Assembly: GCA_011503125.2 (NCBI GenBank)
Contig: WWBZ02000033.1
Span: 4,493,173-4,557,172, forward strand
Length of the DNA: 64,000 nt
Source of the DNA: Botryosphaeria dothidea
Taxonomy: Eukaryota > Ascomycota > Dothideomycetes > Botryosphaeriales > Botryosphaeriaceae
Direction of reading: 5' to 3'
Part shown: in pieces, positions 1 to 11,461 of the stretch
How the letters are laid out: each line of letters begins with the position of its first letter
How positions within the stretch are numbered: the stretch's first letter is position 1
The notes under the pieces: model-generated
Told to the model about the DNA's origin: nothing
What the model saw: the letters and a program-made list of their open reading frames with translations, nothing else
Database searches by the model: none
Program-made: the position numbers and the translations under genes

Positions 1-1273
1 ATAATAGAGAATAAGGCGACCTCGATTAAAGGTAATTTACTTTAAACGTTAGGTATTAGAGTTGTAGTCGTGTTTGTAGTAGATAGAGAACCGAGTTGTC
101 TTTCCTTTTCTCGATTTAGTGCATAGTCGATTCGTGCCTTAATTTTTAGATCCTTAAGTTTCTCGTTGACACGTGTTTAAGCAGCCTTGTTTGGTGTCTA
201 GTGCTTAGGCCGTATATCCTCGTTTAGGTAGAAACAGTCCTTATACCAGTGATTAAGTCCACAGATATAAGGTGGCTTTTCGTTGTTTTCCTATTCCTTG
301 CCCTTAAAAGTGGCCGGAAAGGCTAAGTGCTTCGAGGATTTGGATAGTTTCTCGAGATTCTCGATGCGTAGGTGTTGCCTATAGTCTTCAATAGCTTTAT
401 AAAGAGTTAGCTTAGTTTCTTAGCCTCGTAGAAGGTATAGTTCTATCTAAGAGTAGGTAGAATCGATTCCTCGAAGAGAGAGGAGAAAGTCTCTAACTAG
501 TCGGTCGTCTTTAACTTATAGCAAGTCGCGTTGCTTAGCTTTAATATAGACCTCTTTCTAAGATTAAAGCTATTTCTTAATATTCTAGTTAGATAGATCT
601 CGCTTAAGCTAATTATACTACTATTCGAGTTCTAGATCTATAGCTTCGTTAGTTAGTATAAGTTTAGCTTTAAGCGTTATTAGATAGGTCTAAGAATAAT
701 TGTCCGAATCCGTGTTACTAATATACGGGAGTAGATTTATAGCGATTAAGTCCTAGATGTAGGTTATAAGGTTAGCAAGTATCTTTTATTATTTTTCGTA
801 GAGTACGTAGTCTACGCGGTAGTTACTTATCTTATAGTTATAAGTAAGCTTCTTATTAGTAGTAACTATACCTTAAATTATTAGTTTCTTAGGTTTAGTA
901 GTGCCCTAAGGTTTAGTTATTAGTAAAGGATTAACGAGGCTCTAGATATTAGTATTCTAGGCTCTTTCTTTTACTAGAAATAACTAGTAATTCTAGTCCG
1001 AAGACTTAGTAAGTATATAGGATTTAATAGAGTCTCCTATATTATTAGTAAGTTATTATTAATCTAGTTAGATTCGAGTAGAGGTAGTAGCTAGTATAGC
1101 TCCGTATTAAGTTATTAGTTTAGTCGCCGTAGCCTATAACCGGGTAGAAGCCGTAGATAATAGTAGTTACGTGTTAGTAAAGAGTACTTAGTTAAGTAGG
1201 AGAGTTAATTAGTAAAGAGCTAAGAAGTAGGGTAGTCTTAGCGTCTAGCCGTAGCGTCCCCCGGGCTTATAAT
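1..1273 (-). mobile_element. Copia-2 copy, reverse, RIP-mutated leader and gag
   Basis: The reverse complement matches the leader and gag part of the intact Copia-2 at 32,777 to about 34,020. The primer-binding segment next to the LTR (1242-1273), the leader and the gag codons all line up, with CA and TG replaced by TA. The copy runs off the left edge of the window, so its pol region is not seen. The first ~330 bases still keep some CA and TG, whereas the rest is almost free of them, so mutation density rises towards the right. No open frame survives. The identity is clear from the alignment with the second copy in this window. Confidence 0.9.
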
Positions 1274-2043
1274 TATTAGATTTTAGAGTAAAGAATTATA
1301 AGATTAGAAAAGAGAGTAGATTCTGCCTCTTCTAAAAGGGAGGTTAGTAGGCTTACTTATATATATAGGTAATAACTATATAACCGAGGAGGCGGGGTAG
1401 TATATTAGTAGAATATACTTCTACGGTAACCTAGCCTTTCTAGGGTAGTATAGGTTCTAAGTTCGAATCTTAGACCGCTTACCTACTCGTAGCATATACG
1501 TCCTACGTTAAAAGTATACGTACCCGCGTTCTCTCTAGCGGTAATAAGAAGGAGAAGAGCTAGCTAGGCGCTTCTAAAAATAAATTTTAAGAGCGCTTTA
1601 CTAGCGCTTATAAATAGGTAAGCCGGGACTTCTTACGGCTTAGTCTTAAGATTTATAGTTATCTCTCTCTATAGTTCCTCCCTCTTAGCTACTCTTCCTA
1701 CTTTAGATACCGCTACCGGTATATAGAAAAAAACTATACTAAATAGAGTATCTACGGATACTACTATTATAGATAGGGAAGGTTTTTACCCGGGCTATCC
1801 TAAGAAAGTAGCCACGGTTTCCCCTTCTATATATACTCTTATAGATAGCTATAGCTATATAGACCCTTCGGGGAGCTAAATTAGCTTAATTAAATTTATC
1901 TATCTATCTATATAACCGAGGATACTAAAGATCTAAGAGAGAGTACCGATACGGGGTTAAGTATTAAAGAGTATTATTATATAAAGAATAGAATATTCGA
2001 GATAACTAAGATGCCTAAGGTAGTAAGGCAAGAAAGTCTAATA
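1274..2043 (-). repeat. Copia-2 LTR, reverse, split by a SINE
   Basis: Two blocks (1274-1390 and 1923-2043, the second preceded by a duplicated 14-mer) together give about 238 bp and match the 240-bp Copia-2 LTR at 32,537-32,776 in reverse. The terminal TG..CA has become TA..TA by RIP. A 518-bp insertion interrupts it. The LTR abuts a LINE at 2044, so this Copia-2 copy inserted into that LINE. Confidence 0.9.
1391..1908 (+). mobile_element. tRNA-like SINE with LINE-like 3' tail
   Basis: A 518-bp insertion flanked by a perfect 14-bp direct repeat (1377-1390 and 1909-1922). That length of duplication is typical of LINE-driven insertion. The 5' end starts GGCGGGGTAG. It contains an A-box-like stretch near 1397-1408 and a B-box-like GTTCGAATCT at 1461-1470, the internal RNA polymerase III promoter layout of tRNA-derived SINEs. 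The 3' end finishes in a TCTA repeat (ATTTATCTATCTATCTA). The last ~100 bp resemble the 3' end of the LINE at 46,500-46,590 and 57,640-57,742. There is no coding capacity. RIP has altered the box consensus positions. The class is inferred from structure; no parent tRNA was identified. Confidence 0.75.
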
Positions 2044-3274
2044 CTTTCTAAATACGGCTCTTTAATACGCCTAATACCTACGTAGTAGAAGTAAATAGTA
2101 TAATAATAGCTAATATCTATAAACCTCCTAGAATAGACGCTCTACTAGCGGAGCTAGAGATATAGAAGCTACCCTAGAATATAGTAGTAGTAGGCGATTT
2201 TAACGCGGTATACTAGACCTAGTAGCCGGGGCATAGCCGGTATAGAGGCCCTAGCACCCGGGTAGCGGAATAGGCCGAAAACTAGGGGCTTATTAATACG
2301 AACCTAGAGGGCCTAACGTATAAATAAGGTAATACTATAGACCTAGTATTTACGAATATCTTAGGAACGGAGACTTAGGTACTTAAGGAACTTAGTACGG
2401 GATTAGATTATTATACGCTATAGACTAATATTCCCTTCTATATCTAGGCCCGGGCAAGAACTCGAAAGCTTACCGTGTACGAGAACCGGCTTATAGATTT
2501 TCGGTAGGCCGTAAAGAGGAATATAGGTACGATTACGACTAATATAGGTATAAGAGAAGGCCTAGAGCGGATAATACGCGCGCTAGTTAGGCTACTATAG
2601 AAGGCTATAGACGTAGTAGGCACGGTAGCCGCGATAAAGGGTAAGCCCGCTACGTAGTAGAACGAGGACTATAAAGTAGCGGTACGCCGTCTTAGGAAAT
2701 TCTTCTCGAAGGAGCGGTAGAAGGTAGAAGAAGTACTACGCAACGTAGTTAGGAGAATAAAACGGCGGTACTAGGAGGACCGGATTACTAACGCGAAAGA
2801 TAACTAGAACCTCTTCTAGATAACGGCCTAGTATAAAGCTACTAACCGCTTTAGATCTCTACCGCTAGTTAATAAGAATAGGGTAATTATAAACCTAAGA
2901 GAAAAGACCGAACTCCTTCGAGAAAAGATCTTCTACCGCTTTAATATAGACTAGAATATTCCGGACCTATAGTATCTACTAAAGACGAAACTAGAGAAGA
3001 TTTTATAGAAGAAAGAGGTTACTCTAGCGGAAGCGGAAGTATACTATATTAAGACCGGTAATACTACGCCTAGAACGGATAGAATAACGGTTAGACTACT
3101 TTAGGCCGCCTAGCCGAAGATCGGGAAAATAGTAGTAATATTATACTAAGGCTACCTATAATAAGAATTCTATTCTAAGGCCTTTCGGACCGTAGACGTT
3201 ACTATTATCTATAAAATAGAAAGAGATTCCTCGAGTATTCGTGCCTATCGACTAATCGCGCTACTCTTATATCT
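2044..3274 (+). mobile_element. LINE fragment, APE endonuclease and start of RT
   Basis: Read in the + direction with TAG/TAA treated as mutated codons, the sequence encodes an AP-endonuclease domain: a VVVGDFNAVYW-like motif near 2190-2225 and IDLVFTN near 2335-2360. The beginning of a LINE reverse transcriptase follows, with a TPGTDGI-like motif near 3060-3085 and FRTADVTIIYK near 3185-3215. It is 5'-cut by the Copia-2 LTR at 2043 and interrupted at 3274 by gypsy-1. The reading resumes in phase at 11,150. The family is probably a Tad-like fungal LINE. It is heavily RIP-mutated with dozens of stops. Confidence 0.8.
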
Positions 3275-3749
3275 TATTACGGTATAGCCTTCTTAGGTTA
3301 GAGAATTACGGATTAACTCCGACGAAATAGCGAGAAGTCGGAAGTCTTATAGAACCGAGGTTACGAGATTACGGACTCTACTACGTAAGTTATTACGTAC
3401 GACCTACCTATATTCTTAATAAACGGTATACTAATATATACCCTTAAGAAACGGTACGCTTAGCGATACCCTTAAAAGACGGTACTACTAAATTATATAT
3501 ACTCTCTATAGTATATATAGCTTTACTTCCTAGCTAGTATTTAACCCTCCGTAGTTAACTTTAATAATAGAACTTTATAATAGAATTTAGACTCTATTAG
3601 TAATAAGGCCTTCGTATATAGTACTTAGTCTTTAGTCGTCTACTCGTTCCTTACGTATCTCTTCTTATACCTACTTAAGAAAAACTCTTCGATAGGTTTC
3701 TACTCTCTTTAGTATTTAGATTCTTAGAGGTAGAGGCCCGCTCGTTATA
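3275..3749 (+). repeat. Gypsy-1 5' LTR
   Basis: 475 bp, starting TATTACGG and ending CTCGTTATA, which are the RIP forms of a TGTTAC..GTTACA LTR. It aligns along its whole length with the 3' LTR and differs at a few sites, mostly of C/T or G/A type. Confidence 0.9.
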
Positions 3750-3789
3750 CTTTAACTACTATCCTTATAAGGAGAGGAATCTTTTTAGA

Positions 3790-5700
3790 AACGAGTTTAT
3801 TAGGTTAAGTATTACCCCGCCTAACGCGTTTAGGGAAAGTATACGATAGCACCGGGATCTTAGATAGATGTCGATCTAATAGAGGATCGCGCTAAGGATA
3901 CTTAGGGGCGTGCTCCGCCCGCGTAGTAAATAGAGCCTACTCGAGAAGAACTCTAGGCACTTATTTAGGAATAAAAAGCCTAGATCGAGCGCCTACTAGC
4001 GTACTAGATAAAACGGAGCGCTACTAAGGTTAAAGTAGCGGTACTCGAGAAGTTCGATAGGAATAGAAAGAAGCTCTAATTCTTCCTACTCTAGATATAA
4101 CGCTACCTTTAGTTTAACTAAGTATAATTCGATAACGACGCCGAGAAAGTACTCTTCGTATTAACCTACCTTAGAGGAACGGTAGAGATATAGATAGAAC
4201 TATATCTTCGCGACTACCTAGCTAACGAATACTCTCTCGAGAAGAGACGGGTAAAGACTAAGAAAATCTTCGACACCTATACGGGATTCGTAGATAATCT
4301 TAGGGCTACTTTTAACGATCGAGACGAAGTCCGTAAAGCCTCTAACGATATTATAACCGTTAGATAGATAAGATCTATAGCTATCTATATAACTAAGTTT
4401 TAGTAGCTTATAGCCTACCTCGAATAGTTAGACGAGACTTTCCGCGACCTCTTCTATAAGGGTCTAAAGAACGAAGTTAAGAAGAATATAATTACTTACG
4501 AATATCTACCTACCTTTTAGAAGATAGTAGACCTTATATCTTAGATCGACGGTCGTATATACGAATAAAAGATAGGTTCTCGATAATCTAATACCTCGAA
4601 GCTACGCCGTAAAAGAATAACCCTCGAAGGCGGAGACGCTATAGCCCTCGACGCGGCTAATAGATAGAATTCTAAGAAGAGTAATAAGGGTTATAATAAT
4701 AAGAAGCCTAAAGGACCTAACCCGAACTAGACGGATAAGTAGAAATAGCGCTATAAGGATCGACTCTATATTACCTACGGTAGTAATAAATACTTCTCTC
4801 CTAAGTATTCGTAGAACCCTCGTAGTAAGAAGAATAATAAGTAGACTTCGAGCGCTTAGCGTAAAGCGTCGGTTATATCTCGCTAAGATAACTACGATAT
4901 ACTATACTAGATAGCCTATTACGATAACGGCTATTAGACGCATTAAACTAGTAAAGATATCTCTAGATAGTATTTTTACGAACCTCGAAACTTCGGTATA
5001 ATAACTAGGAACGAAGAAGTTATCGAGACCGATAATATTATCGATAGTTTCCCTCTAGACGACGAACTTATTAACAGCGAAATAGAAGAACTATACGAGA
5101 GTACTAGTAAAACGTAGTTAGATAATATACCTATACTATCGGATAAGCTAGATATCCTTATCTTACTAGAAGTTCTCGCTAAAAGATACGGTATTAGTAA
5201 CTACCTACGGGACGAATAGGGCAATCTTAGCTAAATAATCTAGATTCCGCATTAGAAAAGTATCGCGCTTACGGTTATTTAGGAATAGCGTTAGAATACT
5301 CTTTAGGAAACCCGAATTAAATAAGACGGAAAGAAGTACGAACTTCCGGTAACTAAAGAAACGATACTCGTCGAATAATACTACTAAGGAACCTTAGTAC
5401 GCGAGTAAGCGGACTACGACTTCCTTCGGGAGCTAGTACGGATTCTCTACTAGTACGGTATAGTAACGATCTAGTATCGTATACTCTAGTAGATTCCGGA
5501 TAAGAAGCTTAATCGACTAATCTTTAGATATTAGATTCGAAAGAATAAAGTCTATTAGCGAAGGAAGTAGAACGCCGATAAATAAACTAACTAGAAGTAA
5601 GTATATCTCTAAGTTAACGAATAGAAAGACTATATATATAGTAAAGTCTACGGCTACCCTATATTAAAAAACTAGACGGCCCTACGGTAATAGGACTAAC
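3790..5700 (+). pseudogene. Gypsy-1 gag remnant with zinc knuckle
   Basis: A + strand coding signal with many TAG/TAA codons. A gag-like body around 3880-4560 is followed by a basic Lys/Arg/Asn-rich stretch. Near 4766-4815 there is a knuckle of the spacing Cx2Cx4Hx4C in which several Cys codons now read Tyr (TGC/TGT to TAC/TAT). In the living element this would be the structural protein that packages the RNA. Boundaries are approximate because the frame is shredded by RIP. Confidence 0.7.
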
Positions 5701-5769
5701 CTAGGGGCTATAGTCTAGGTCCCTTTATATAGTATTACGTATATTAGAAACGGAAACTCTTACCGGACT

Positions 5770-8700
5770 AAATCTATAGAAATAGTTTAAGATATAGGGA
5801 ATACTTAACGGAGTACCTACTAGAATCCTAATCGATATAGGATTAAGCGGAAATTTTATCTATAACGAGCTTATATAGAAGATAAATATCCCGTACCGTA
5901 AGAAATAGGAGCCGTATCTTCTTAGTAGATTCGACGGATTCTAGGTAGCCTACGAAGAAGGCTAGGTAAAGATAGAAACGGAGGAAGCAACCCTCTAGAT
6001 AGAGAACTATTAAGAACGAATTTCCCTCGACGTCTAACGTATTCCTAGGCACGATATTATTCTAGGTATACCCTAGATCCGGATATAAAAACCTATCTTC
6101 GACTTCGGAGAAGGAGACTCTATTATCTTTCGAGAAGAGCTCGAGAACCTCCTACGAAAATAAGAATTATAGAAGGAGAATAGGCTGTTAGATACCCTTC
6201 GAAAGCTTCTATCGATATTAATACGAGAAGTAGCTAGTATAAGGCCTAAATATAGTAACTATATAGGCGACTTCGATAGTAGTATAAGTTAGTACTAGGA
6301 CTACGACGTAAGTAGCGAAGCCTCCTCGGTAAAATATAACTCTATTATAGAAATAAGCCCTACTAAGCGAAACGATACCTCCGACTTAAGCTACGACTCT
6401 AGCTATAATAGCGTAAGGCTTAGTAACGGTAGTATTAACGATAATAATAGCGTAAGACCTAGTAACGGTAGTATTAACGGCAACCTTAAGAAAGGTATAA
6501 AATAGGATTAGAATAGTAGCGTGCGAGACGCCGCTTCCTCGGTAAAATATAGTACCTTAAGCGGAGTAAGACTAACTAAGTCTAGTATCCCCGACGAATA
6601 AGTATAATATATATTACGAAGGACTACGAGGAAAAGGTATAAGGCTAAGAGTAAGACTTCGCGTAAGTAATTAGTAGCCGTAGATTCTTAGATCGACGTT
6701 TAGATAATCTTAGGAGAGGTATTTAAGCGTATAAGACGCTAAGGCTAGCAGGTCTACCTTATATATATTAAACCCTTATAGGCGGTATAATAGAGAGTAT
6801 TAGCTAAGGCCGTACGGGAAAGGCTTAAGAATAAGGATAGTTCTACTCCTATTAGCGGAGACGATCCCGCGAGAATTAGAAGAGGACAACACGGTAGTTT
6901 AGAGACATAGAATAATCTATATAGAGAACCTCTAATACCGGAAATAGAAACGGTACCTAGCGAGTACTACGACTTAAGAGCCGTTTACTAAGAAAGAGGA
7001 AAAGAAGATTTACTAAAGTATTAACTATAGAACTACGAGATTCTACTTAAGCCGGGCACGAAGCTAGCTTATAAGCCTATCTACTCCTTATTAGCAAAGG
7101 AAATAGAGGCTTTAAGGGAATATATTAAGAAGAACCTCGAGCGTAGATATATTCGGCCTTCGACGTTATTAGCCGGATATCTAATTCTTTTTATCCTAAA
7201 GAAGAACGGTAAATTACGTCTCTATATCGACTACCGATAACTTAACGATATTACGATTAAGAACCGCTATCCGCTCCCGCGTATCGACGAGCTCTAGAAT
7301 AAGTTAGGGAAAGTAAAGTACTTTACGAAGCTGGACCTCCGGGAAAGATATTATTTAGTTAAGATTAAAGAAGGGGAAGAATAGAAGATAGCCTTTAGAA
7401 CGAGGCTAGGACTCTACGAGTATACGGTTATACTATTCGGGCTTACTAACGCGCTAGTAACCTTCTAAAATCTCGTTAACGATACGCTACGCGAATACTT
7501 AGATATCTTCTACTTAGCTTACCTCGACGATATCCTTATCTTTTTAGAGACTCTCGAGAATTATAAGAAGTATATTAGGAAGGTCCTAGAAACCCTCTAG
7601 GTAAAGAATCTATCTATTACACCCGAGAAATACGAATAGTACGTTTAAAGGATAGAATTCTTAGGCTTTATTATTACCCTAGGTTACGTCGGTATAGACG
7701 ACTCGAAACTAGATTCTATTAGAGAATAGCTAGTACCTAAGACGATTAAGGAAGTTTAGTCTTTTCTTAGATTCGCGAACTTCTATCGAAAGTTTATTTA
7801 GAACTACTTAAAGGTTATAGAATCTTTAACGCGACTTACTCGAAAGAAGTATAGCTTTAAATAGAGAGACGATTAGTAGTAAGCCTTCGAATCGCTTAAA
7901 CGGATATTTTACGAAGCACCGGTTCTAGGGATATACGACCCCGATAAACCTATCGAAGTAGAAACTAATACGTTAGGATTCGCCCTTAGAGTATATCTTA
8001 GCTAGCCTAACGATTAAGGTAGATAGTACCTAATCGCGTTTTACTCTAGAAAGTTTATACCGGTAGAGCTTAACTATAATACTTATAATAAGGAGCTCTT
8101 AGCTATCGTCTTAGTATTTAAGTAATAGAGATACTATCTTAAAGAAGCTAGCTATTAAATAGTAGTATATTACGATTATTAAAACCTTACGCGCTTTACT
8201 ATAACTAAGGAGCTAAACCGACGATAGATTCGCTAGTCTAAAGAAATAGCCTCCTACGATTTTAAGATTATATATAGAAAAGATATAGATAACGCCGCCG
8301 CTAACGCGCTTAGTAGAAGAATAAACTATATAGAAGAACGAATCGAGTCGTATTCTATAGTATTCGTAGTAGATAGCGATAGATCGCTTACCCTTACTAG
8401 ACCGTCTTTCCTAATACTTCGCATCGAGTTAAATCTATAGTATTAGACGATCTAAGAAGTATACGTATAGGACTCCTTCGCGTAGGAACTTTTAGCGCTT
8501 AAGGACGACCCGCGTATCGCTCGAGATAGAGAAGAAACGCTTCTCTTTAAAGGATTAATCTATATTCCGGTAAGACTACGAGAAGTACTAGTTAAGAATA
8601 TATACGAAGTACCCGCGTATAGATATTAGGGCATCGATAGGATAACTAAAAGGATTATACGAAACTTCTACTTTCTAGGGTTACGGAAGATAGTCTAGCG

Positions 8701-9860
8701 TATAGTCTCGTAATATAATCTTTATATTAGAAGTAAAGCTGCGATATACGCTCCGTATAGATAACTATAACCCCTAGAAGTTCTAGAACGACTATAATAA
8801 TTAGTTACGCTAGACTTTATTACGAAGTTACTATAGTCTAAAGATTCGCTTACCGAAGTTAAGTACGACTCGATCCTAGTCTTTATCGATAGACTTACGA
8901 AGTACGCTTACTTCTTATCCTACCTCGAGGCATCGAATATAGAATAGTTAGCCTATACGTTCCTCCGATATATCTTCGCGGATTACGAAATACCGAAAGA
9001 ACTAGTTTCGAATAGGGATAAGCTAATACGTTCTAAATTCTAGTAAACGCTTATACGTTAACTTAGGGCTAAGAATAAACTCTCTATAACCGTATACCCG
9101 TAAACGGACGGTTAGATAGAACGGATAAACCGGACTCTCGAATAGTACCTCCGCTATTTCGTTAACTACCTATAGGACGATTAGGCTATATAGCTACCTA
9201 TAGTATAGTTCGCCTATAATAGCGCTAAATAAGAGTTAACTAACGTATCTCCGTTCTTTACTAACTATAGATTCGAACTAGATACGTATAGAAAAGCTAT
9301 TCTAAGTCGAAAATTAGCCTAGTAAGATATTCTTAAAGCCGAGTAGCTAAAAGAACTATATAAAGCTATTAGTCTCGACCTCGAGTACGTACGAATTATA
9401 ATATCTAAGTACTATAATAGACGGTACTAGGCGGCACCGAACCTAAAGAGGGGGGATAAAGTATACCTCCTTATAAAAAATATTAAATCGAAGCGACTAA
9501 GCGATAAATTAGATTTTAAGAAAACCGGTCTATTCGAAATTTTAGAAAAACTCGGAAACGTTACGTATCGACTTAAATTACTAGCAACGATACGAATAAA
9601 TTCTATCTTTTACGTAGTATTACTCGAACTAGTACTAGAAAACGCTATAATTCTAGAAACTCTAGAAGAAATAATTCTAGAAAACCTAGATACTAAAGAA
9701 GATAAATATCTAGTCGAGAAGATCTTAGACTATAAAAGATTCGGATATTAGCTTAAATATCTTATTAAATAAGAAGAATACGGAAATAAGGATAACTAAT
9801 AGATACCTAAGGATAATATATATCTAGATCTCGTTATAGAATTCTACCGTTAAAATCCTA
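5770..9860 (+). pseudogene. Gypsy-1 pol remnant: PR, RT, RNase H, IN, chromodomain
   Basis: Protease: an LIDIG-like active-site segment near 5825-5860 (the D-S/T-G motif altered) and a ILGIPW motif near 6055-6075. RT: YRQLNDITIKNRYPLPRI-like near 7225-7285 and AYLDDILIF at about 7517-7543. RNase H follows to about 8350. Integrase: HHCC-like region near 8600-8750, a core with FIDRLTKYA near 8880-8910 and PQTDGQ near 9090-9110. Chromodomain: a YLIKW-type segment near 9750-9775 within 9700-9855. These give replication and integration functions; the chromodomain of this class is known to direct integration to heterochromatin. The frame is broken by dozens of RIP-type stops. Confidence 0.85.
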
Positions 9861-10674
9861 ACCTCCCACGGAAACGAGGTCGTCTCTAAACGAGAACGAC
9901 GGGAAACCCTTAAGAAAGGAAGATAAACGAGTAGAATTTATAAGCTTAGAAGAACGCGGAGACTTTATATTAGCTATAGGTTCGCCGGTAGACGCGGTAG
10001 ACTTAGCCGACTACGGTATAGTAGGACCTACTAACTCGTAACGTAGCCGCTCTAATAAGGACGGACTCTTAGAGGTCTTAGGGTTAGAAGGACCCCTAGG
10101 TAACCCGGAAGCCTTAGCCCTCTTAAGCTCCTCTAGCGACTCGAAACCTTCGCGAATTATACGGGAACGACGCGACTAAAGGAAACGCTACTACTTACGT
10201 AGGCGAAGAAGCTTCTCTAACGTTACGTTCTTCTCCGCGGTAAGACGAGCCTATTCCCGCTCTAGAGAATCTACTAGGGCCGGTTAGGTATAAATATAAG
10301 AAGAAAGAGAAAGAACTTATAACGCGAAACACCCCGAACTACGATATTATATTCTATCCGACGAGCCCCTAAATAGGTAGCATAAATAGATAGGTTCTCT
10401 TATAACGCCACGCACTCCGATTCGTGCTCTAGATAATTCGTATAAGGAATTATCTCGATACCCCGAAAGAAAATCTCGTCTAGTAGCTTCTAGCGACGAA
10501 GAGTAACCCTATTTACCTTACGAGGACGAAGGTTAATAGCGGAATCTTTAGTAATACGCTTTTTCGGAGGTATCGCGGAAACTTACGAGGAAGAAATAAG
10601 CTAATAACCTATAGGAAGATATACTAGAGAAACGGAAGAATCTCCGGGCCGAAGATCCTTAAAGGGGGAGATAG
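9861..10674 (+). other. Gypsy-1 region between the chromodomain and 3' LTR
   Basis: About 800 bp of RIP-mutated internal sequence after the chromodomain. It has a weak + strand coding look (Arg/Glu-rich stretches) but no domain I recognise. It may be a C-terminal extension of pol or a 3' untranslated region. A purine-rich run AAAGGGGGAG at 10661-10670, just before the 3' LTR, is the likely polypurine tract. Confidence 0.55.
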
Positions 10675-11149
10675 TATTACGGTATAGCCTTCTTAGGTTA
10701 GAGAATTACGGATTAACTCCGACGAAATAGCGAGAAGTCGGAAGTCTTATAGAACCGAGGTTACGAGATTACGGACTCTACTACGTAAGTTATTACGTGC
10801 GACCTACCTATACTCTTAATAAACGGTATACTAACGTATACTCTTAAGAAACGGCACGCTTAGCGATGCTCTTAAAAGACGGTACTACTAGATTATATAT
10901 ACTCTCTATAGTATATATAGCTTTACTTCCTAGCTAGTATTTAACCCTCCGTAGTTAACTTTAATAATAGAACTTTATAATAGAATTTAGACTCTATTAG
11001 TAATAAGGCCTTCGTATATAGTGCTTAGTCTTTAGTCGTCTACTCGTTCCTTACGTACCTCTTCTTATACCTACTTAAGAAAAACCCTTCGATAGGTTTC
11101 TACCCTCTTTAGTATTTAGATCCTTAGAGATAGAGGCCCGCTCGTTATA
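10675..11149 (+). repeat. Gypsy-1 3' LTR
   Basis: 475 bp, same length and ends as the 5' LTR. It retains a few C or G bases that are T or A in the 5' copy, for example near 10,799, 10,836 and 10,867, so the two LTRs took slightly different RIP hits. Confidence 0.9.
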
Positions 11150-11222
11150 TACCTCGGTAAGGGACTAGAACGGCTCGTAGTAAGAAGGATATCTTATTTA
11201 GCGGTAAAGCTAAATCTACTTA
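11150..11222 (+). mobile_element. LINE fragment, continuation after gypsy-1
   Basis: The sequence continues the LINE RT reading that stopped at 3274 (YLGKGLERLV-like codons right after the gypsy-1 LTR). It is then cut at 11,223 by a Copia-2 LTR. Only about 70 bp remain on this side. Confidence 0.75.
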
Positions 11223-11461
11223 TATTAGACTTTCTTGCCTTACTACCTTAGGCATCTTAGTTATCTCGAATATTCTATTCTTTATATAATAATACTCTTT
11301 AATACCTAACCCCGTATCGGCACTCTCTCTCGGATCTTTAGTATCCTCGGTTATATAGTTATCACTCGTGTATATAAGCAAGTCTACCGACCTCCCTCTT
11401 AGGAGACAGGTAGAATCTACTCTCTTTTCTAACCTTACACTCTTTACTCTTAAATCTAATA
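11223..11461 (+). repeat. Copia-2 LTR without its partner, RIP-mutated
   Basis: 239 bp matching the Copia-2 LTR of 32,537-32,776 with C to T and G to A changes. The left flank is LINE and the right flank is the middle of Copia-1 pol. The adjoining 5-mers differ (CTTTA and CTTAT), so this is not a simple solo LTR. It may mark recombination between two Copia-2 insertions. Confidence 0.88.

Larger units (their letters stand above)
3275..11149 (+). mobile_element. Gypsy-1, full-length RIP-mutated chromovirus-type Ty3/gypsy element
   Basis: A 7875-bp LTR retrotransposon with 475-bp direct LTRs at both ends. The flanking 5-mers TATCT (3270-3274) and TACCT (11150-11154) form a target duplication differing at one base. 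The interrupted LINE reads on in frame from one side to the other, which confirms the insertion. Domain order is gag with zinc knuckle, aspartic protease, RT, RNase H, integrase, chromodomain, the order of chromoviruses. CA/TG depletion is near total and no open frame remains, so it is inactive. Confidence 0.92.

Noticed and set aside
1461..1470. Possible tRNA gene from GTTCGAATCT
   Set aside because: There is no cloverleaf with pairing acceptor arm, and the block sits inside a 518-bp insertion with a target duplication, so it is a SINE promoter rather than a tRNA gene.
5843..6052. Short minus frames within the RIP zones (also 12,273-12,455)
   Set aside because: They oppose recognisable retrotransposon pol sequence; RIP creates TAA/TAG on the coding strand and leaves chance openings on the other.
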